Source: a virus. Taken from it: a stretch of DNA of 64,000 nucleotides. Made by a program: the position numbers and the translations under genes. The notes under the pieces are model-generated. The model did no database searches. It was not told where the DNA came from and worked only from the letters and a program-made list of their open reading frames with translations. The stretch spans positions 124,001 through 188,000 of IMG/VR virus record IMGVR_UViG_3300031857_013798; one strand, written 5' to 3'. Positions 21,438 to 28,892 of this stretch are shown piece by piece. Position 1 is the first letter of the stretch. The number at the start of each line of letters is the position of its first letter.

Positions 21438-21631
21438 AGTTTAGAAAAGATGTGTGAAAAACTCATTGACTATGGGCCCAACTGCTAGGGACCTTAACGT
21501 TATCCAGGTGCCGCTGGGATTAAGTTCCAGACTGCTAGTCACAGTCGAACCATGTGCCAGGAAGGATGTGAGCTACCCGAAAGGATGTTCAGTACCTTTA
21601 AACGCAAAGCAGTATCTTTTTTAATTTTTTA
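21438..21631 (+). ncRNA. structured RNA of about 170 nt, unassigned
   Basis: GACTATG near 21470 faces a CACAGTC near 21540; GGGACCTTAA and TTAAGTTCC, and CTGCTAG repeated twice, form inner stems. TTTTTTAATTTTTT near the end could terminate it. No reading frame. Confidence 0.5.
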
Positions 21632-21722
21632 GGAAGTGTGGCAGAGTTGGTTGATTGCAGCAGTCTTGAAAACTGCCGGCTCCGAAAGGGGTCCGTGAGT
21701 TCGAATCTCACCACTTCCACCA
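21632..21722 (+). tRNA. tRNA-Ser (TGA)
   Basis: GGAAGTG/CACTTCC acceptor, anticodon loop CTTGAAA, long variable arm, encoded CCA; A73 again, unlike usual serine tRNAs. Confidence 0.9.
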
Positions 21723-21727
21723 TATAC

Positions 21728-21802
21728 GGGTGATTAGCTCAGCGGTAGAGTCGCTGCCTTACACGCAGTTTGTCGGGAGTTCGATCCTCTCATCACCCAC
21801 CA
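21728..21802 (+). tRNA. tRNA-Val (TAC)
   Basis: GGGTGAT/ATCACCC acceptor, anticodon loop CTTACAC, encoded CCA. Confidence 0.92.
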
Positions 21803-21807
21803 TTCAT

Positions 21808-21883
<76 letters not shown>

Positions 21884-21884
21884 G

Positions 21885-22088
21885 TTAGATTTTAGGTGTA
21901 AGATGTTTGATGCGTTGATTCACCACATGCTCGACTGAATTGTCGTTGTAGGCCATAGCAGCCAGCAAGCCTGTTAGATATCCGCGCTCGTAGGCCAACT
22001 GTTGTTGTTTGGTCACAAACGTTTTGCCCAATGTTTCCATTGCAAGCAAACGCTCTATTTTTTTGATGGAGTCTTGTTTGGTTTGCAT
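21885..22088 (-). CDS. hypothetical protein, 67 aa
   Basis: The start at 22088 is chosen because a longer frame would run back through tRNA-Leu and because a TAAATA late motif ends 4 nt before it. The protein is helical and basic (QDSIKKIERLLAMETLGK), with LAYERGYLTGLLAAM in the middle. It is transcribed against the tRNAs. Function unknown. Confidence 0.6.
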   Translation of the reverse strand: MQTKQDSIKKIERLLAMETLGKTFVTKQQQLAYERGYLTGLLAAMAYNDNSVEHVVNQRIKHLTPKI

Positions 22089-22092
22089 GATG

Positions 22093-22098
22093 TATTTA
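22093..22098 (-). promoter_or_regulatory. candidate late promoter (TAAATA)
   Basis: TAAATA on the minus strand ends 4 nt before the ATG at 22088. Confidence 0.45.
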
Positions 22099-22099
22099 A

Positions 22100-22176
22100 G
22101 CCCCGGTGACGGAATTGGTATACGTGTTGGTCTTAGAAGCCAAATTTTAGGAGTTCGAGTCTCCTCTGGGGCACCA
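22100..22176 (+). tRNA. tRNA-Leu (TAG) with short variable loop
   Basis: GCCCCGG/CTGGGGC acceptor, anticodon loop CTTAGAA, encoded CCA. The variable region is only 5 nt (ATTTT), although leucine tRNAs are normally class II. It shares its acceptor and D arm with the tRNA at 23379. Confidence 0.85.
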
Positions 22177-22202
22177 AATTTAATGTAGCTTGCACAGACT
22201 TT

Positions 22203-22208
22203 TAAATA
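22203..22208 (+). promoter_or_regulatory. candidate late promoter (TAAATA)
   Basis: TAAATA ends 6 nt before the ATG at 22215. Confidence 0.5.
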
Positions 22209-22214
22209 CACTGT

Positions 22215-22988
22215 ATGGCTACAATTACTCAAATAGAACAGTACTGGGATCAACAACCTTGTAATATAAAGCATGGGTTGGCACCAGAAGGCACAGAAGA
22301 ATTTTGGAACAACATCAATCGTCGTAGATGGTTTGTTGGGCCGCATTTGTGGCAGTTGGCCGACTTTGAAAACTGCAAGGGACGGCGGGTGCTAGAACTA
22401 GGATGCGGCATTGGATCTGATGCTGAACAATTTGTACGGCATGGTGCTGAATACGTTGGGATTGATCTTAGCAGTCGTAGCATAGAACTTTGTGAGCAGA
22501 GATTTACTGTTATGGGATTAGATGCTGAATTCTATCACATGGACGCAGGCGACAGTCAGCGTGTTGCAGGGCTAGGACAATTTGATATGGTGTATGCTTG
22601 TGGTGTATTGCATCACTATCCCAATGTAGAACAAGTGGTCAGCAATGCTTACGCAAGTCTAGCATCTGATGGGGAGTTTCGTTTCCTAGTGTATGCTCGC
22701 AACAGTTGGAAATGGGCAATGATTCAGTCTGGGCTGGACCAGTTTGAAGCGCAAGACAACTGCCCATATGCCAGAGTTTACAGTCAAGGAGAAATACAAA
22801 AACTGCTGGACGTACACTTTGATATCAAAAGCATCAAGCAAGATTACTGTTTTATGTACAATGTAGAGCAGTACAAACAAGGAAATTATGTGTTGGAACC
22901 ATGGTTTGCTGCCATGAGCGATGCACAACGCCAGGCTGTCAATCAACAGCTAGGTTGGCATTTAAGCGTGATTGCCGCAAAGCAATAA
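22215..22988 (+). CDS. class I SAM-dependent methyltransferase
   Basis: The 257-residue protein has motif I VLELGCGIGSDAEQ (near residue 58), motif II YVGIDLSSRSIEL and the post-motif FDMVYACGVLHHYPN, the usual class I Rossmann order. The HH-x-PN loop resembles small-molecule methyltransferases of the UbiE type. It ends with an extended helical region. No substrate can be named; it stands next to an uncharacterised 99-aa protein. Start follows a TAAATA late motif. Confidence 0.88.
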   Translation: MATITQIEQYWDQQPCNIKHGLAPEGTEEFWNNINRRRWFVGPHLWQLADFENCKGRRVLELGCGIGSDAEQFVRHGAEYVGIDLSSRSIELCEQRFTVMGLDAEFYHMDAGDSQRVAGLGQFDMVYACGVLHHYPNVEQVVSNAYASLASDGEFRFLVYARNSWKWAMIQSGLDQFEAQDNCPYARVYSQGEIQKLLDVHFDIKSIKQDYCFMYNVEQYKQGNYVLEPWFAAMSDAQRQAVNQQLGWHLSVIAAKQ

Positions 22989-23007
22989 ATACAAAAAGGA
23001 GATTATT

Positions 23008-23307
23008 ATGGCTATAGTTGCTAAAACTGTGTTGGTGTATGCGTCTGTAGAAGATCGAGAAACAGCAAGAACTATTATCCCTTGGAGTAATTATTTACAA
23101 ATTGTTGGAGACGGTGGGCATGATGACTTTACTGTGGTTGGTACCGCAGGTCTCGACCCGTCAGAACTAGGTCCCACCCATTTAACTGTAACTCGAAAAT
23201 GGGAAAACAAAAAAAATGCAGAAGACTTTGTTGAATGGATGACTGCACAACTTTCAACTTTTAGTGTTGTTCCTGTGTCATTTACTGTAGAAGATTATAC
23301 AGAATAA
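23008..23307 (+). CDS. hypothetical protein, 99 aa
   Basis: AAGGAG 8 bases upstream fixes the start; a late motif TAAATA lies further upstream at 22986-22991. The protein is beta-rich (AKTVLVYASVEDRETART) with Asp/Glu-rich loops and may be a small virion or capsid-decoration protein, but there is no evidence for this beyond composition. Confidence 0.7.
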   Translation: MAIVAKTVLVYASVEDRETARTIIPWSNYLQIVGDGGHDDFTVVGTAGLDPSELGPTHLTVTRKWENKKNAEDFVEWMTAQLSTFSVVPVSFTVEDYTE

Positions 23308-23340
23308 CGCATGATCAGATTGTCTGACACAAGTTATAAA

Positions 23341-23372
23341 AACAGTAGGCCAGTCCTACTGTTTTTTTTTTT
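23341..23372 (+). terminator. rho-independent terminator
   Basis: AACAGTAGG/CCTACTGTT stem with a 5-nt loop and a run of 12 T. Confidence 0.95.
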
Positions 23373-23378
23373 GCAAAT

Positions 23379-23455
23379 GCCCCGGTGACGGAACTGGAAT
23401 ACGTGTCTCTCTCAAAAGGAGAATTCTGAGGGTTCGAATCCCTCCTGGGGTACCA
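23379..23455 (+). tRNA. tRNA-Leu (CAA) with short variable loop
   Basis: GCCCCGG/CTGGGGT acceptor, anticodon loop CTCAAAA, T loop TTCGAAT, encoded CCA. The variable loop is 5 nt; it is a close paralogue of tRNA-Leu(TAG) at 22100. Confidence 0.85.
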
Positions 23456-23484
23456 CTATCAATAAATATTTTTGAAAGTTGAAA

Positions 23485-23955
23485 ATGAAAAAGCTCGATA
23501 TAGCATCAGTAGCAGAATTTATCCAGAAACAAACGCCCGAAACTCGCATCTACCTTGGCTGCGACTCTGAACGAATCAAAATTGACGGTACCTGGTATGC
23601 CGACTATGTGTTGGCCATTGTGGTACACATCAACGGCAACAACGGCTGCAAACTGTTTGGCGAAGTTCAACGCGAGCGTGTGTGGGACGTGAAACCAGGC
23701 AAACCTGCCATGCGTTTGATGACCGAAGTGTACAAGGTTTCAGAACTGTATTTGAAACTGGCTGACGTACTAGAAGGCCGTCAAGTTGAAGTTCACTTGG
23801 ACATCAACCCAGACGAACAATACGGTTCAAGTTGTGTGATCTCGCAAGCTGTGGGCTACATCAAAGGAACATGCAATGTGATTCCGTTTGTGAAGCCAGA
23901 AGCATTTGCAGCATCATACGCGGCAGATAGATTTAAGAGTTTACGAGCTGCCTAA
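23485..23955 (+). CDS. YkuK-like RNase H-fold protein (DUF458)
   Basis: The ATG at 23485 is chosen; an in-frame TTG two codons earlier is less likely. A TAAATA motif lies at 23462-23467. The 156-residue protein contains RIYLGCDSERI at residues 21-31, with the Asp-Ser of the RNase H-like first strand, and VHLDINPDEQYGSS, typical of the YkuK/DUF458 family. No biochemical role is established for the family; nuclease activity is a possibility. Confidence 0.75.
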   Translation: MKKLDIASVAEFIQKQTPETRIYLGCDSERIKIDGTWYADYVLAIVVHINGNNGCKLFGEVQRERVWDVKPGKPAMRLMTEVYKVSELYLKLADVLEGRQVEVHLDINPDEQYGSSCVISQAVGYIKGTCNVIPFVKPEAFAASYAADRFKSLRAA

Positions 23956-23968
23956 TAAGTAACGGAAT

Positions 23969-24042
23969 GCAGGATTAGTTTAGGGGTAAAATAGAACCTT
24001 GCCAAGGTCCAGTCACCAGTTCGATTCTGGTATCCTGCTCCA
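23969..24042 (+). tRNA. tRNA-Gly (GCC)
   Basis: GCAGGAT/ATCCTGC acceptor, anticodon loop TTGCCAA, encoded CCA; one mismatch in the anticodon stem. Confidence 0.9.
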
Positions 24043-24046
24043 CTTA

Positions 24047-24120
24047 GCTCTCATAGTATAAAGGCATTACACTACATTGGTAATGTAGAAACACTGGATC
24101 GTTACCAGTTGGGAGCACCA
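24047..24120 (+). tRNA. tRNA-Thr (GGT) with atypical T loop
   Basis: GCTCTCA/TGGGAGC acceptor, anticodon stem CTACA/TGTAG with loop TTGGTAA, encoded CCA. T loop ATCGTTA, as in tRNA-Asp at 14819. Confidence 0.85.
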
Positions 24121-24125
24121 ATTCT

Positions 24126-24200
24126 CGGCCCTTGGTGAAATGGATATCATGCTTGTCTTCGAAACAAGCGGTGGGAGTTCGATCCTCTCAGGGCCGGCCA
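24126..24200 (+). tRNA. tRNA-Arg (TCG)
   Basis: CGGCCCT/AGGGCCG acceptor, anticodon loop CTTCGAA, discriminator G, encoded CCA. Confidence 0.9.
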
Positions 24201-24248
24201 ATAAAAAACCTCAAACTCCGTCATAGAAAAATACAATAGCAAAATGCC

Positions 24249-24278
24249 TTGACTTAGGTATGTTCTATACTATATACT
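24249..24278 (+). promoter_or_regulatory. sigma70-type promoter of rubrerythrin
   Basis: TTGACT, 18 nt, TATACT. Confidence 0.65.
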
Positions 24279-24302
24279 AGTGATGTCACTATAGGAGGAA
24301 AC

Positions 24303-24740
24303 ATGACACAATCTGTAAAAGGTACCCGTACCGAAGAAAACTTGAAGGCGGCATTTGCCGGAGAATCGCAAGCCAATCGTCGATACTTGTATTTCGCAAA
24401 CATGGCCGACGTAGCAGGCGACAATGACGTTGCTGCCTTGTTCCGTTCAACTGCCGAAGGCGAAACTGGACATGCACACGGTCATATGGAATACTTGATC
24501 GAAGGTGGTGCTGGAGATCCCGCCACTGGCATGAGTGCCAAATCTGTTGAGCAGGCTCTGGAAAGTGCTATTCATGGCGAAACACATGAATACACTGACA
24601 TGTATCCTGGCATGGCCAAAACTGCCAGAGACGAAGGCTTAGACGAGATTGCTGACTGGTTTGAAACACTGGCCAAAGCCGAACGCTCACATGCCAATCG
24701 TTTCACCAAAGCCCTGGCTGCTCACAAAGAAGCACAATAA
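24303..24740 (+). CDS. rubrerythrin (di-iron domain)
   Basis: AGGAGG precedes the ATG. The 145-residue four-helix bundle has the expected iron ligands: [32 protein letters not shown] and [10 protein letters not shown] (E and ExxH motifs in order). It lacks the C-terminal rubredoxin domain, which is instead encoded by the next gene. Rubrerythrins reduce hydrogen peroxide; in a phage this could protect against oxidative stress during infection. Confidence 0.93.
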   Translation: MTQSVKGTRTEENLKAAFAGESQANRRYLYFANMADVAGDNDVAALFRSTAEGETGHAHGHMEYLIEGGAGDPATGMSAKSVEQALESAIHGETHEYTDMYPGMAKTARDEGLDEIADWFETLAKAERSHANRFTKALAAHKEAQ

Positions 24741-24750
24741 GGAGACGGAA

Positions 24751-24879
24751 ATGGAATACGTATGCACTGTATGTGGCCATGTCCACAATGAAGAGACAGA
24801 TGGTAAATTTGACGATTTGCCAAAATACTATAACTGTCCAGAGTGTGGTTGCGGTAAGGAAGAATTCCAGGCAATGTAA
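24751..24879 (+). CDS. rubredoxin-like protein, 42 aa
   Basis: GGAG lies 9 bases upstream. MEYVCTVCGHVHNEE and YNCPECGCGKEEF give the two CxxC pairs of a rubredoxin iron site, in the arrangement found at the C-terminus of fused rubrerythrins. It is likely the electron donor for the preceding di-iron protein, supplied as a separate chain. Confidence 0.88.
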   Translation: MEYVCTVCGHVHNEETDGKFDDLPKYYNCPECGCGKEEFQAM

Positions 24880-24880
24880 C

Positions 24881-24909
24881 TTGACAACAATGTAGAACTG
24901 TGTTATACT
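24881..24909 (+). promoter_or_regulatory. sigma70-type promoter inside an inverted repeat
   Basis: TTGACA-17 nt-TATACT. The arms AACAATGTAGAAC (24886-24898) and GTTCTACATTGTT (24911-24923) are perfect reverse complements enclosing the -10 box, which suggests an operator. Confidence 0.75.
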
Positions 24910-24922
24910 GGTTCTACATTGT

Positions 24923-24928
24923 TAAATA
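24923..24928 (+). promoter_or_regulatory. candidate late promoter (TAAATA)
   Basis: TAAATA ends 5 nt before the ATG at 24934. It stands directly after the sigma70 promoter, so this gene may have early and late starts. Confidence 0.5.
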
Positions 24929-24933
24929 GTTAT

Positions 24934-25107
24934 ATGAACGATCCAAAATCTTCCAAACTCACTGACGCTGTGCGAGAGGCTCTTGCCAAAAAGCATGAGG
25001 CTGCTCGACCCACAGTAAAAACCAAAACTACCAAGACCAAACAAAACTACGGCGCACCAATGATCAAAGGAGCACCTGTTAGAAAAGCCAGCGGAAGAGG
25101 TGGCTGA
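24934..25107 (+). CDS. basic hypothetical protein, 57 aa
   Basis: The start is set by the late motif. The protein is Lys/Thr/Ala-rich (KTKTTKTKQNYGAPM) and probably unstructured, ending GRGG. It may bind nucleic acid. Stop and next start overlap as TGATGG. Confidence 0.65.
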   Translation: MNDPKSSKLTDAVREALAKKHEAARPTVKTKTTKTKQNYGAPMIKGAPVRKASGRGG

Positions 25108-25412
25108 TGGCTAACGACTTTGCTAAATTCAAAAACTCAGCTCGCCGTCATAAAACAGATGTTGCAATTGCTAGACAAGTCAAAATTGCCAAAAGTCATA
25201 GCACCTACAACTTACGAAGCATTAGGCAAACACATCGCCTGGCCAAACATCATGCCATGGACTGCGGCAATCCTGCATGTTACTTGTGTGGCAATCCACG
25301 TAAGACACATAAAGACAAACTTACAGCCCAAGAGAAAAAACTATTTCAAGATTTAGATTCCCTCAACCACCATCACTCAAACGGAAACAACAATGAAAAT
25401 TATTCACAGTAA
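25107..25412 (+). CDS. hypothetical protein with Cys-x2-Cys-like cluster, 101 aa
   Basis: A basic protein whose middle reads MDCGNPACYLCGNPRKTHK: three Cys plus nearby His residues that could bind zinc. It overlaps the omega-like gene by 20 bp. No family recognised. Confidence 0.68.
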   Translation: MANDFAKFKNSARRHKTDVAIARQVKIAKSHSTYNLRSIRQTHRLAKHHAMDCGNPACYLCGNPRKTHKDKLTAQEKKLFQDLDSLNHHHSNGNNNENYSQ

Positions 25413-25662
25413 CGACAGAACAGCCGGGTTGACCAGCGAAGCCGCAGTAGCCGCAATTGGCAATCGCTATGACTTGGTGCTAGTGGCTTCTCGACGATTG
25501 CGCGAACTCAATCGCGGCGACATGCGAAAAGTTGCAAGTAAAAACAGCAACTCAGTGGCAGTACTTGAAGAAATTGAACAAGGCAAAATCACAAGAGACT
25601 ATCTCTATCGCGAACAAGATTTAGAACCCCGACGTAGACGTAGAACCAATGGATCTATCTAA
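25393..25662 (+). CDS. rpoZ: RNA polymerase omega subunit-like protein
   Basis: The 89-residue protein has AAVAAIGNRYDLVLVASRRL, RELNRG and VAVLEEIEQGKIT in the order and spacing of bacterial RpoZ conserved regions (NRYdLVLvAs-R-R and aleEI--gki). Bacterial omega folds around the beta' C-terminus to assist assembly. A phage copy could replace the host subunit or help a phage-modified polymerase. No other RNA polymerase gene is in view. Confidence 0.8.
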   Translation: MKIIHSNDRTAGLTSEAAVAAIGNRYDLVLVASRRLRELNRGDMRKVASKNSNSVAVLEEIEQGKITRDYLYREQDLEPRRRRRTNGSI

Positions 25663-26074
25663 AGAAGACGGAGATAGAAGAAACAGTCTGCCTTACCCAA
25701 TGGAGTTGGGCAGTCCTGCGTTTGCCCCTGTTCCTGTTGAACGAGAAAAAGATGTCATACTCAATGTAGGGCGAATGCATGCTCAACAAGAATATGACAG
25801 GATCATGCAACAAGTTGAAGTGTTAAAACAACAGGCCGACGCACTTCAACAACGCCTGCATGTTAGTGAGATCATGCACGGCGTCAAGTACGGCTTACAA
25901 CCTCGACATGGTAAAACTTACTATGTGTATTTTAACTCAATAAAAAACGAGCATTGGTTGAGTATGAATCATCCGCATCACTGGTGCGCTGGCCCTGGAG
26001 AACAGCACACCTACGTGATGGCAGTTAAAATGCTCGGCGACTCGACCTGGCAAGAAGTGCAATTAGACACATGA
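25649..26074 (+). CDS. DUF2452-like phage protein
   Basis: The 141-residue protein has LPYPMELGSPAFAPV near the N-terminus, a coiled-coil helix (QQVEVLKQQADALQQRL) and a C-terminal GKTYYVYFN with WLSMNHPHHW. This order matches proteins annotated DUF2452 in tailed phages. Its role is unknown. It overlaps both neighbours. Confidence 0.65.
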   Translation: MDLSKEDGDRRNSLPYPMELGSPAFAPVPVEREKDVILNVGRMHAQQEYDRIMQQVEVLKQQADALQQRLHVSEIMHGVKYGLQPRHGKTYYVYFNSIKNEHWLSMNHPHHWCAGPGEQHTYVMAVKMLGDSTWQEVQLDT

Positions 26075-26940
26075 AAATACAACTACACGAAAATGGTTGG
26101 ACTTCAATCATTACTGATATTGATTTACGTTCTGCTTCACAGCAAGAGATGAATACCATTGCTTGGCTTGCTGCCAAAGACACCGTGGTTGTGATACGCG
26201 ATCAACACCTTTTGCCCGGAGACGAAGTTGACATCTGTGAAAAAATTGGTGCATGTGAGCAAGTGGCGCCGGCTAATACGCCAACACCGGGCACAAAATT
26301 AGTACAAGGCGGGCGTGGTAAAATTGTCAGAGTAGGTGGCGGTGGTCACCATCATGGACAACCAGGTGTGTTTGAACATGTGAGTGATCTAGATTGGCAC
26401 TGCAATAGAACCGGTAGTGAAGACCGAGATCCGTTGATTTGGTTGTATTCAGTAAAAGATTCTGTTGGCAGCCGAACCAGTTGGATCAACAACATTTTGA
26501 GTTATCAAGATCTTGACCAAGAACTCAAAGAACAAATCAAAGATTTAAAACTGGTCATGGGGTTTGATGCTAGGGTGATCTCTGAAGACACTTACACAAT
26601 CACCAGTCGAGATTCAAATGCCATCAACCACAATTGGTATCCAAGTTTGTTACACACCAACCAGGCTGGTGTCACAGGCATGTTTTTTTCGTTTTTACAA
26701 ATTCATCAGATACTGGGTTTTGACAAAGACAAAAGCGATGCCCTAATTCAAAAATTACGACAACATGTGGAGCAAGAAAAATACACATATCACCACGATT
26801 GGCAAGACGGTGACATTGTGTTAAGTGAACAATGGTTAAGTATTCACAAAAGATGGCGCTGTGAAAACATTCAGAATCGAGTGGTGCATCGCATTGCTCT
26901 TAACTTTGATCACTGCAACATTTCTAATACTTTAGTGTGA
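26071..26940 (+). CDS. TauD/TfdA-like Fe(II)/2-oxoglutarate oxygenase homologue (copy 1)
   Basis: The 289-residue protein has DLDWHCNRTG (around residue 107), where family members have WHxD, and DGDIVLSEQWLSIHKR with a distal His, followed by NRVVHRIAL. The jelly-roll pattern fits, but the facial-triad Asp appears to be Asn (WHCN). The copy at 27981 has the same change, so it is conserved, and activity may be altered or lost. A glycine-rich insert GGGGHHHGQ precedes the site. Substrate unknown. Confidence 0.7.
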   Translation: MKIQLHENGWTSIITDIDLRSASQQEMNTIAWLAAKDTVVVIRDQHLLPGDEVDICEKIGACEQVAPANTPTPGTKLVQGGRGKIVRVGGGGHHHGQPGVFEHVSDLDWHCNRTGSEDRDPLIWLYSVKDSVGSRTSWINNILSYQDLDQELKEQIKDLKLVMGFDARVISEDTYTITSRDSNAINHNWYPSLLHTNQAGVTGMFFSFLQIHQILGFDKDKSDALIQKLRQHVEQEKYTYHHDWQDGDIVLSEQWLSIHKRWRCENIQNRVVHRIALNFDHCNISNTLV

Positions 26941-26969
26941 TTGACCAAAAATTCCTGATCTGCTATAAT
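26941..26969 (+). promoter_or_regulatory. sigma70-type promoter directly after a stop codon
   Basis: TTGACC-17 nt-TATAAT with TGC before the -10; the upstream TGA ends one base before it. Confidence 0.85.
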
Positions 26970-26995
26970 TACACATTAACAGAAAGGAGTGCAAA

Positions 26996-27229
26996 ATGAG
27001 AATTGAAACTGTAAACGGTCGCAACCTTGTTTGTGGCCACTTCTTCCCGGCCGACGAGCTTGCAAGCGGTCAACGCTGGGCACCTGCCGACGGCAGTAAC
27101 CGCGAAGTCAAAATTGTCACAGTAGACGGTGACTGGATTGAATACGAATGGCAAGACAATGGTGAGAGAAAAACTCATCAAAAATTAGCATTTGCATTTC
27201 AGTGCCGTTATTGTAAAGTAGTAGAATAA
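26996..27229 (+). CDS. hypothetical protein, 77 aa
   Basis: AAAGGAG precedes the ATG. A beta-rich protein (REVKIVTVDGDWIEYEW) with a terminal CRYC pair and an early VCGHFF, which could together bind zinc. No family recognised. Confidence 0.72.
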   Translation: MRIETVNGRNLVCGHFFPADELASGQRWAPADGSNREVKIVTVDGDWIEYEWQDNGERKTHQKLAFAFQCRYCKVVE

Positions 27230-27243
27230 AAAGGAGGCACATG

Positions 27244-27861
27244 ATGCCAGCAACATTTTTGGTAAGCGACACGCATTTTGGTCATGTTGGCGTGTGCAAG
27301 TTTACACACCCAGATGATGACACTGTGAAATTGCGTCCGTGGGATGATCCTGCAGAGATGGATGAGGAAATGATCCGCCGTTGGAACGACCGTGTTCGTC
27401 CATCAGACAAGGTCTACCATTTGGGTGACGTGGTTATTAACCGCAAGGCATTGCCTACGTTACATCGCTTGAACGGCGACAAGGTATTGATCCGCGGCAA
27501 CCATGATATCTTCCGTGATGATGAGTACCGCAGGTACTTTCGTGAATTGCGAGCATATCATGTGTTGAACGGAATGATCTTGAGTCACATTCCTGTGCAT
27601 GAATCTAGCTTGGGTCGCTTTGGTGTAAACATCCACGGACACTTGCACGCCACTCGAGTTAAGAAAGCTCGTGGTGTTGATGCCCGTACAGGAGAGATCT
27701 TGTATGGCACAGAACTGGATGTGCGGTATCATTGCGTATGTGTGGAGCAGACTGATTTTGCGCCTATCTTGTTGGAAGATGTGTACAAACGCATTGAAGC
27801 AGAAGGTGGACGGATTGGCTTGCAAAACGGCAATTTCAAAACTGAGCATCATGTAGATTAA
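27244..27861 (+). CDS. calcineurin-like metallophosphoesterase
   Basis: AGGAGG is 7 bases before the ATG at 27244 (an ATG at 27241 is too close). Motifs in order are DTHFGH, LGDVV, RGNHD and HGHLH, the five-block metal-binding set of this superfamily. The 205-residue length fits small bacterial and phage phosphoesterases acting on nucleotides or RNA 2',3'-cyclic ends. Substrate cannot be inferred. Confidence 0.9.
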   Translation: MPATFLVSDTHFGHVGVCKFTHPDDDTVKLRPWDDPAEMDEEMIRRWNDRVRPSDKVYHLGDVVINRKALPTLHRLNGDKVLIRGNHDIFRDDEYRRYFRELRAYHVLNGMILSHIPVHESSLGRFGVNIHGHLHATRVKKARGVDARTGEILYGTELDVRYHCVCVEQTDFAPILLEDVYKRIEAEGGRIGLQNGNFKTEHHVD

Positions 27862-27980
27862 AGGCGGCTTTCTGCCTAGCCCTCTGCTTGTGAAAGTATG
27901 GTGAAGTGATAGGGTACAGATCAGAACGGCTGACACCATAGTTCAGCACCGGAGTCGTAACCGGTAATTTTATTACAATT

Positions 27981-28892
27981 ATGAAATTAACTTTAGATCC
28001 AAACGGCTGGGTAGTGCATGTAGATCAACTAAACGTGCTAGATGTAAACAGCACCGAACGCGATCAATTAAGAACGCTACCTTATACCAACTTGCTGGTT
28101 GTAATCCATAACACGCAACCGTTAACCATTGATCAATATCATCAATTTACTTCTGGTGTGTTTGATGATCTCAATAACGATCTTCCAGCCAAAGAAAAAA
28201 TATTTGTCGAACAAACCAACAAAGAAATTATCAGAGTCACTGGTAAGAAAGATGTCCACGGTGAAATCACTGGATTATTTGGCATGCCAGATGATTTGCC
28301 TTGGCACTGCAACGAACCAGGAAGAACTGCCGCAGAACGTCCCGATGCTTTGTGTTTGTACGGGGTAGAACATACTGAAGGCAGCATCACAGGATTTACC
28401 AACAGCATACAAGCATTAAACGATCTTAGGCAAGCAACCGATACACCAGTTGGACTATTAAGAAGTCTGGATCAGCTCATGTGTTATTACAATTACTCAG
28501 GCAGTACAGATAACGGGCCTATGGCTGCAGACGTTAACTATCAAGGCAGAACAGGATTTAACAAATTTGTTACTCAAAACAAATCAGGGGCCACGGGCAT
28601 CCATTGGTCACCCATGCAAAATCCAATATTCTATATTGGCAAAACACCAGTTCCAAACGCTGGACAACAAGCATGGTTCAGTTATCTGTACAAATTTCTA
28701 ACTCAGCCCAAGTACCAGTACGCTCATCATTGGCAAGACTATGAAATAATTATCAATTGCCAGTGGTTGAGCATGCATGCTCGTCCTGCATTTGAAAATA
28801 TTGAAAACCGTCTGTTGTGGAGAGCCATGGGCTATGTTAGCCCATTTGATGGGTCAGCGATTGATACTGGCCAGCTTGAATTGCGCCAGTAG
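27981..28892 (+). CDS. TauD/TfdA-like Fe(II)/2-oxoglutarate oxygenase homologue (copy 2)
   Basis: The 303-residue protein is a paralogue of the gene at 26071: LPWHCNEPGRT for the first metal-binding segment, QWLSMHARPAFENIENR for the distal His region. It likewise has HCN instead of HxD. Its 3' end overlaps a convergent desaturase by 39 bp. Upstream (27862-27980) there is a GC-rich hairpin but no clear ribosome-binding site. Confidence 0.7.
   Translation: MKLTLDPNGWVVHVDQLNVLDVNSTERDQLRTLPYTNLLVVIHNTQPLTIDQYHQFTSGVFDDLNNDLPAKEKIFVEQTNKEIIRVTGKKDVHGEITGLFGMPDDLPWHCNEPGRTAAERPDALCLYGVEHTEGSITGFTNSIQALNDLRQATDTPVGLLRSLDQLMCYYNYSGSTDNGPMAADVNYQGRTGFNKFVTQNKSGATGIHWSPMQNPIFYIGKTPVPNAGQQAWFSYLYKFLTQPKYQYAHHWQDYEIIINCQWLSMHARPAFENIENRLLWRAMGYVSPFDGSAIDTGQLELRQ

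Noticed and set aside
11655-21466. Minus-strand open frames across tRNA genes (with GLEP- or GIEPR-like sequences)
   Set aside because: They are antisense readings of tRNA T arms and acceptor stems, a known artefact of tRNA arrays.
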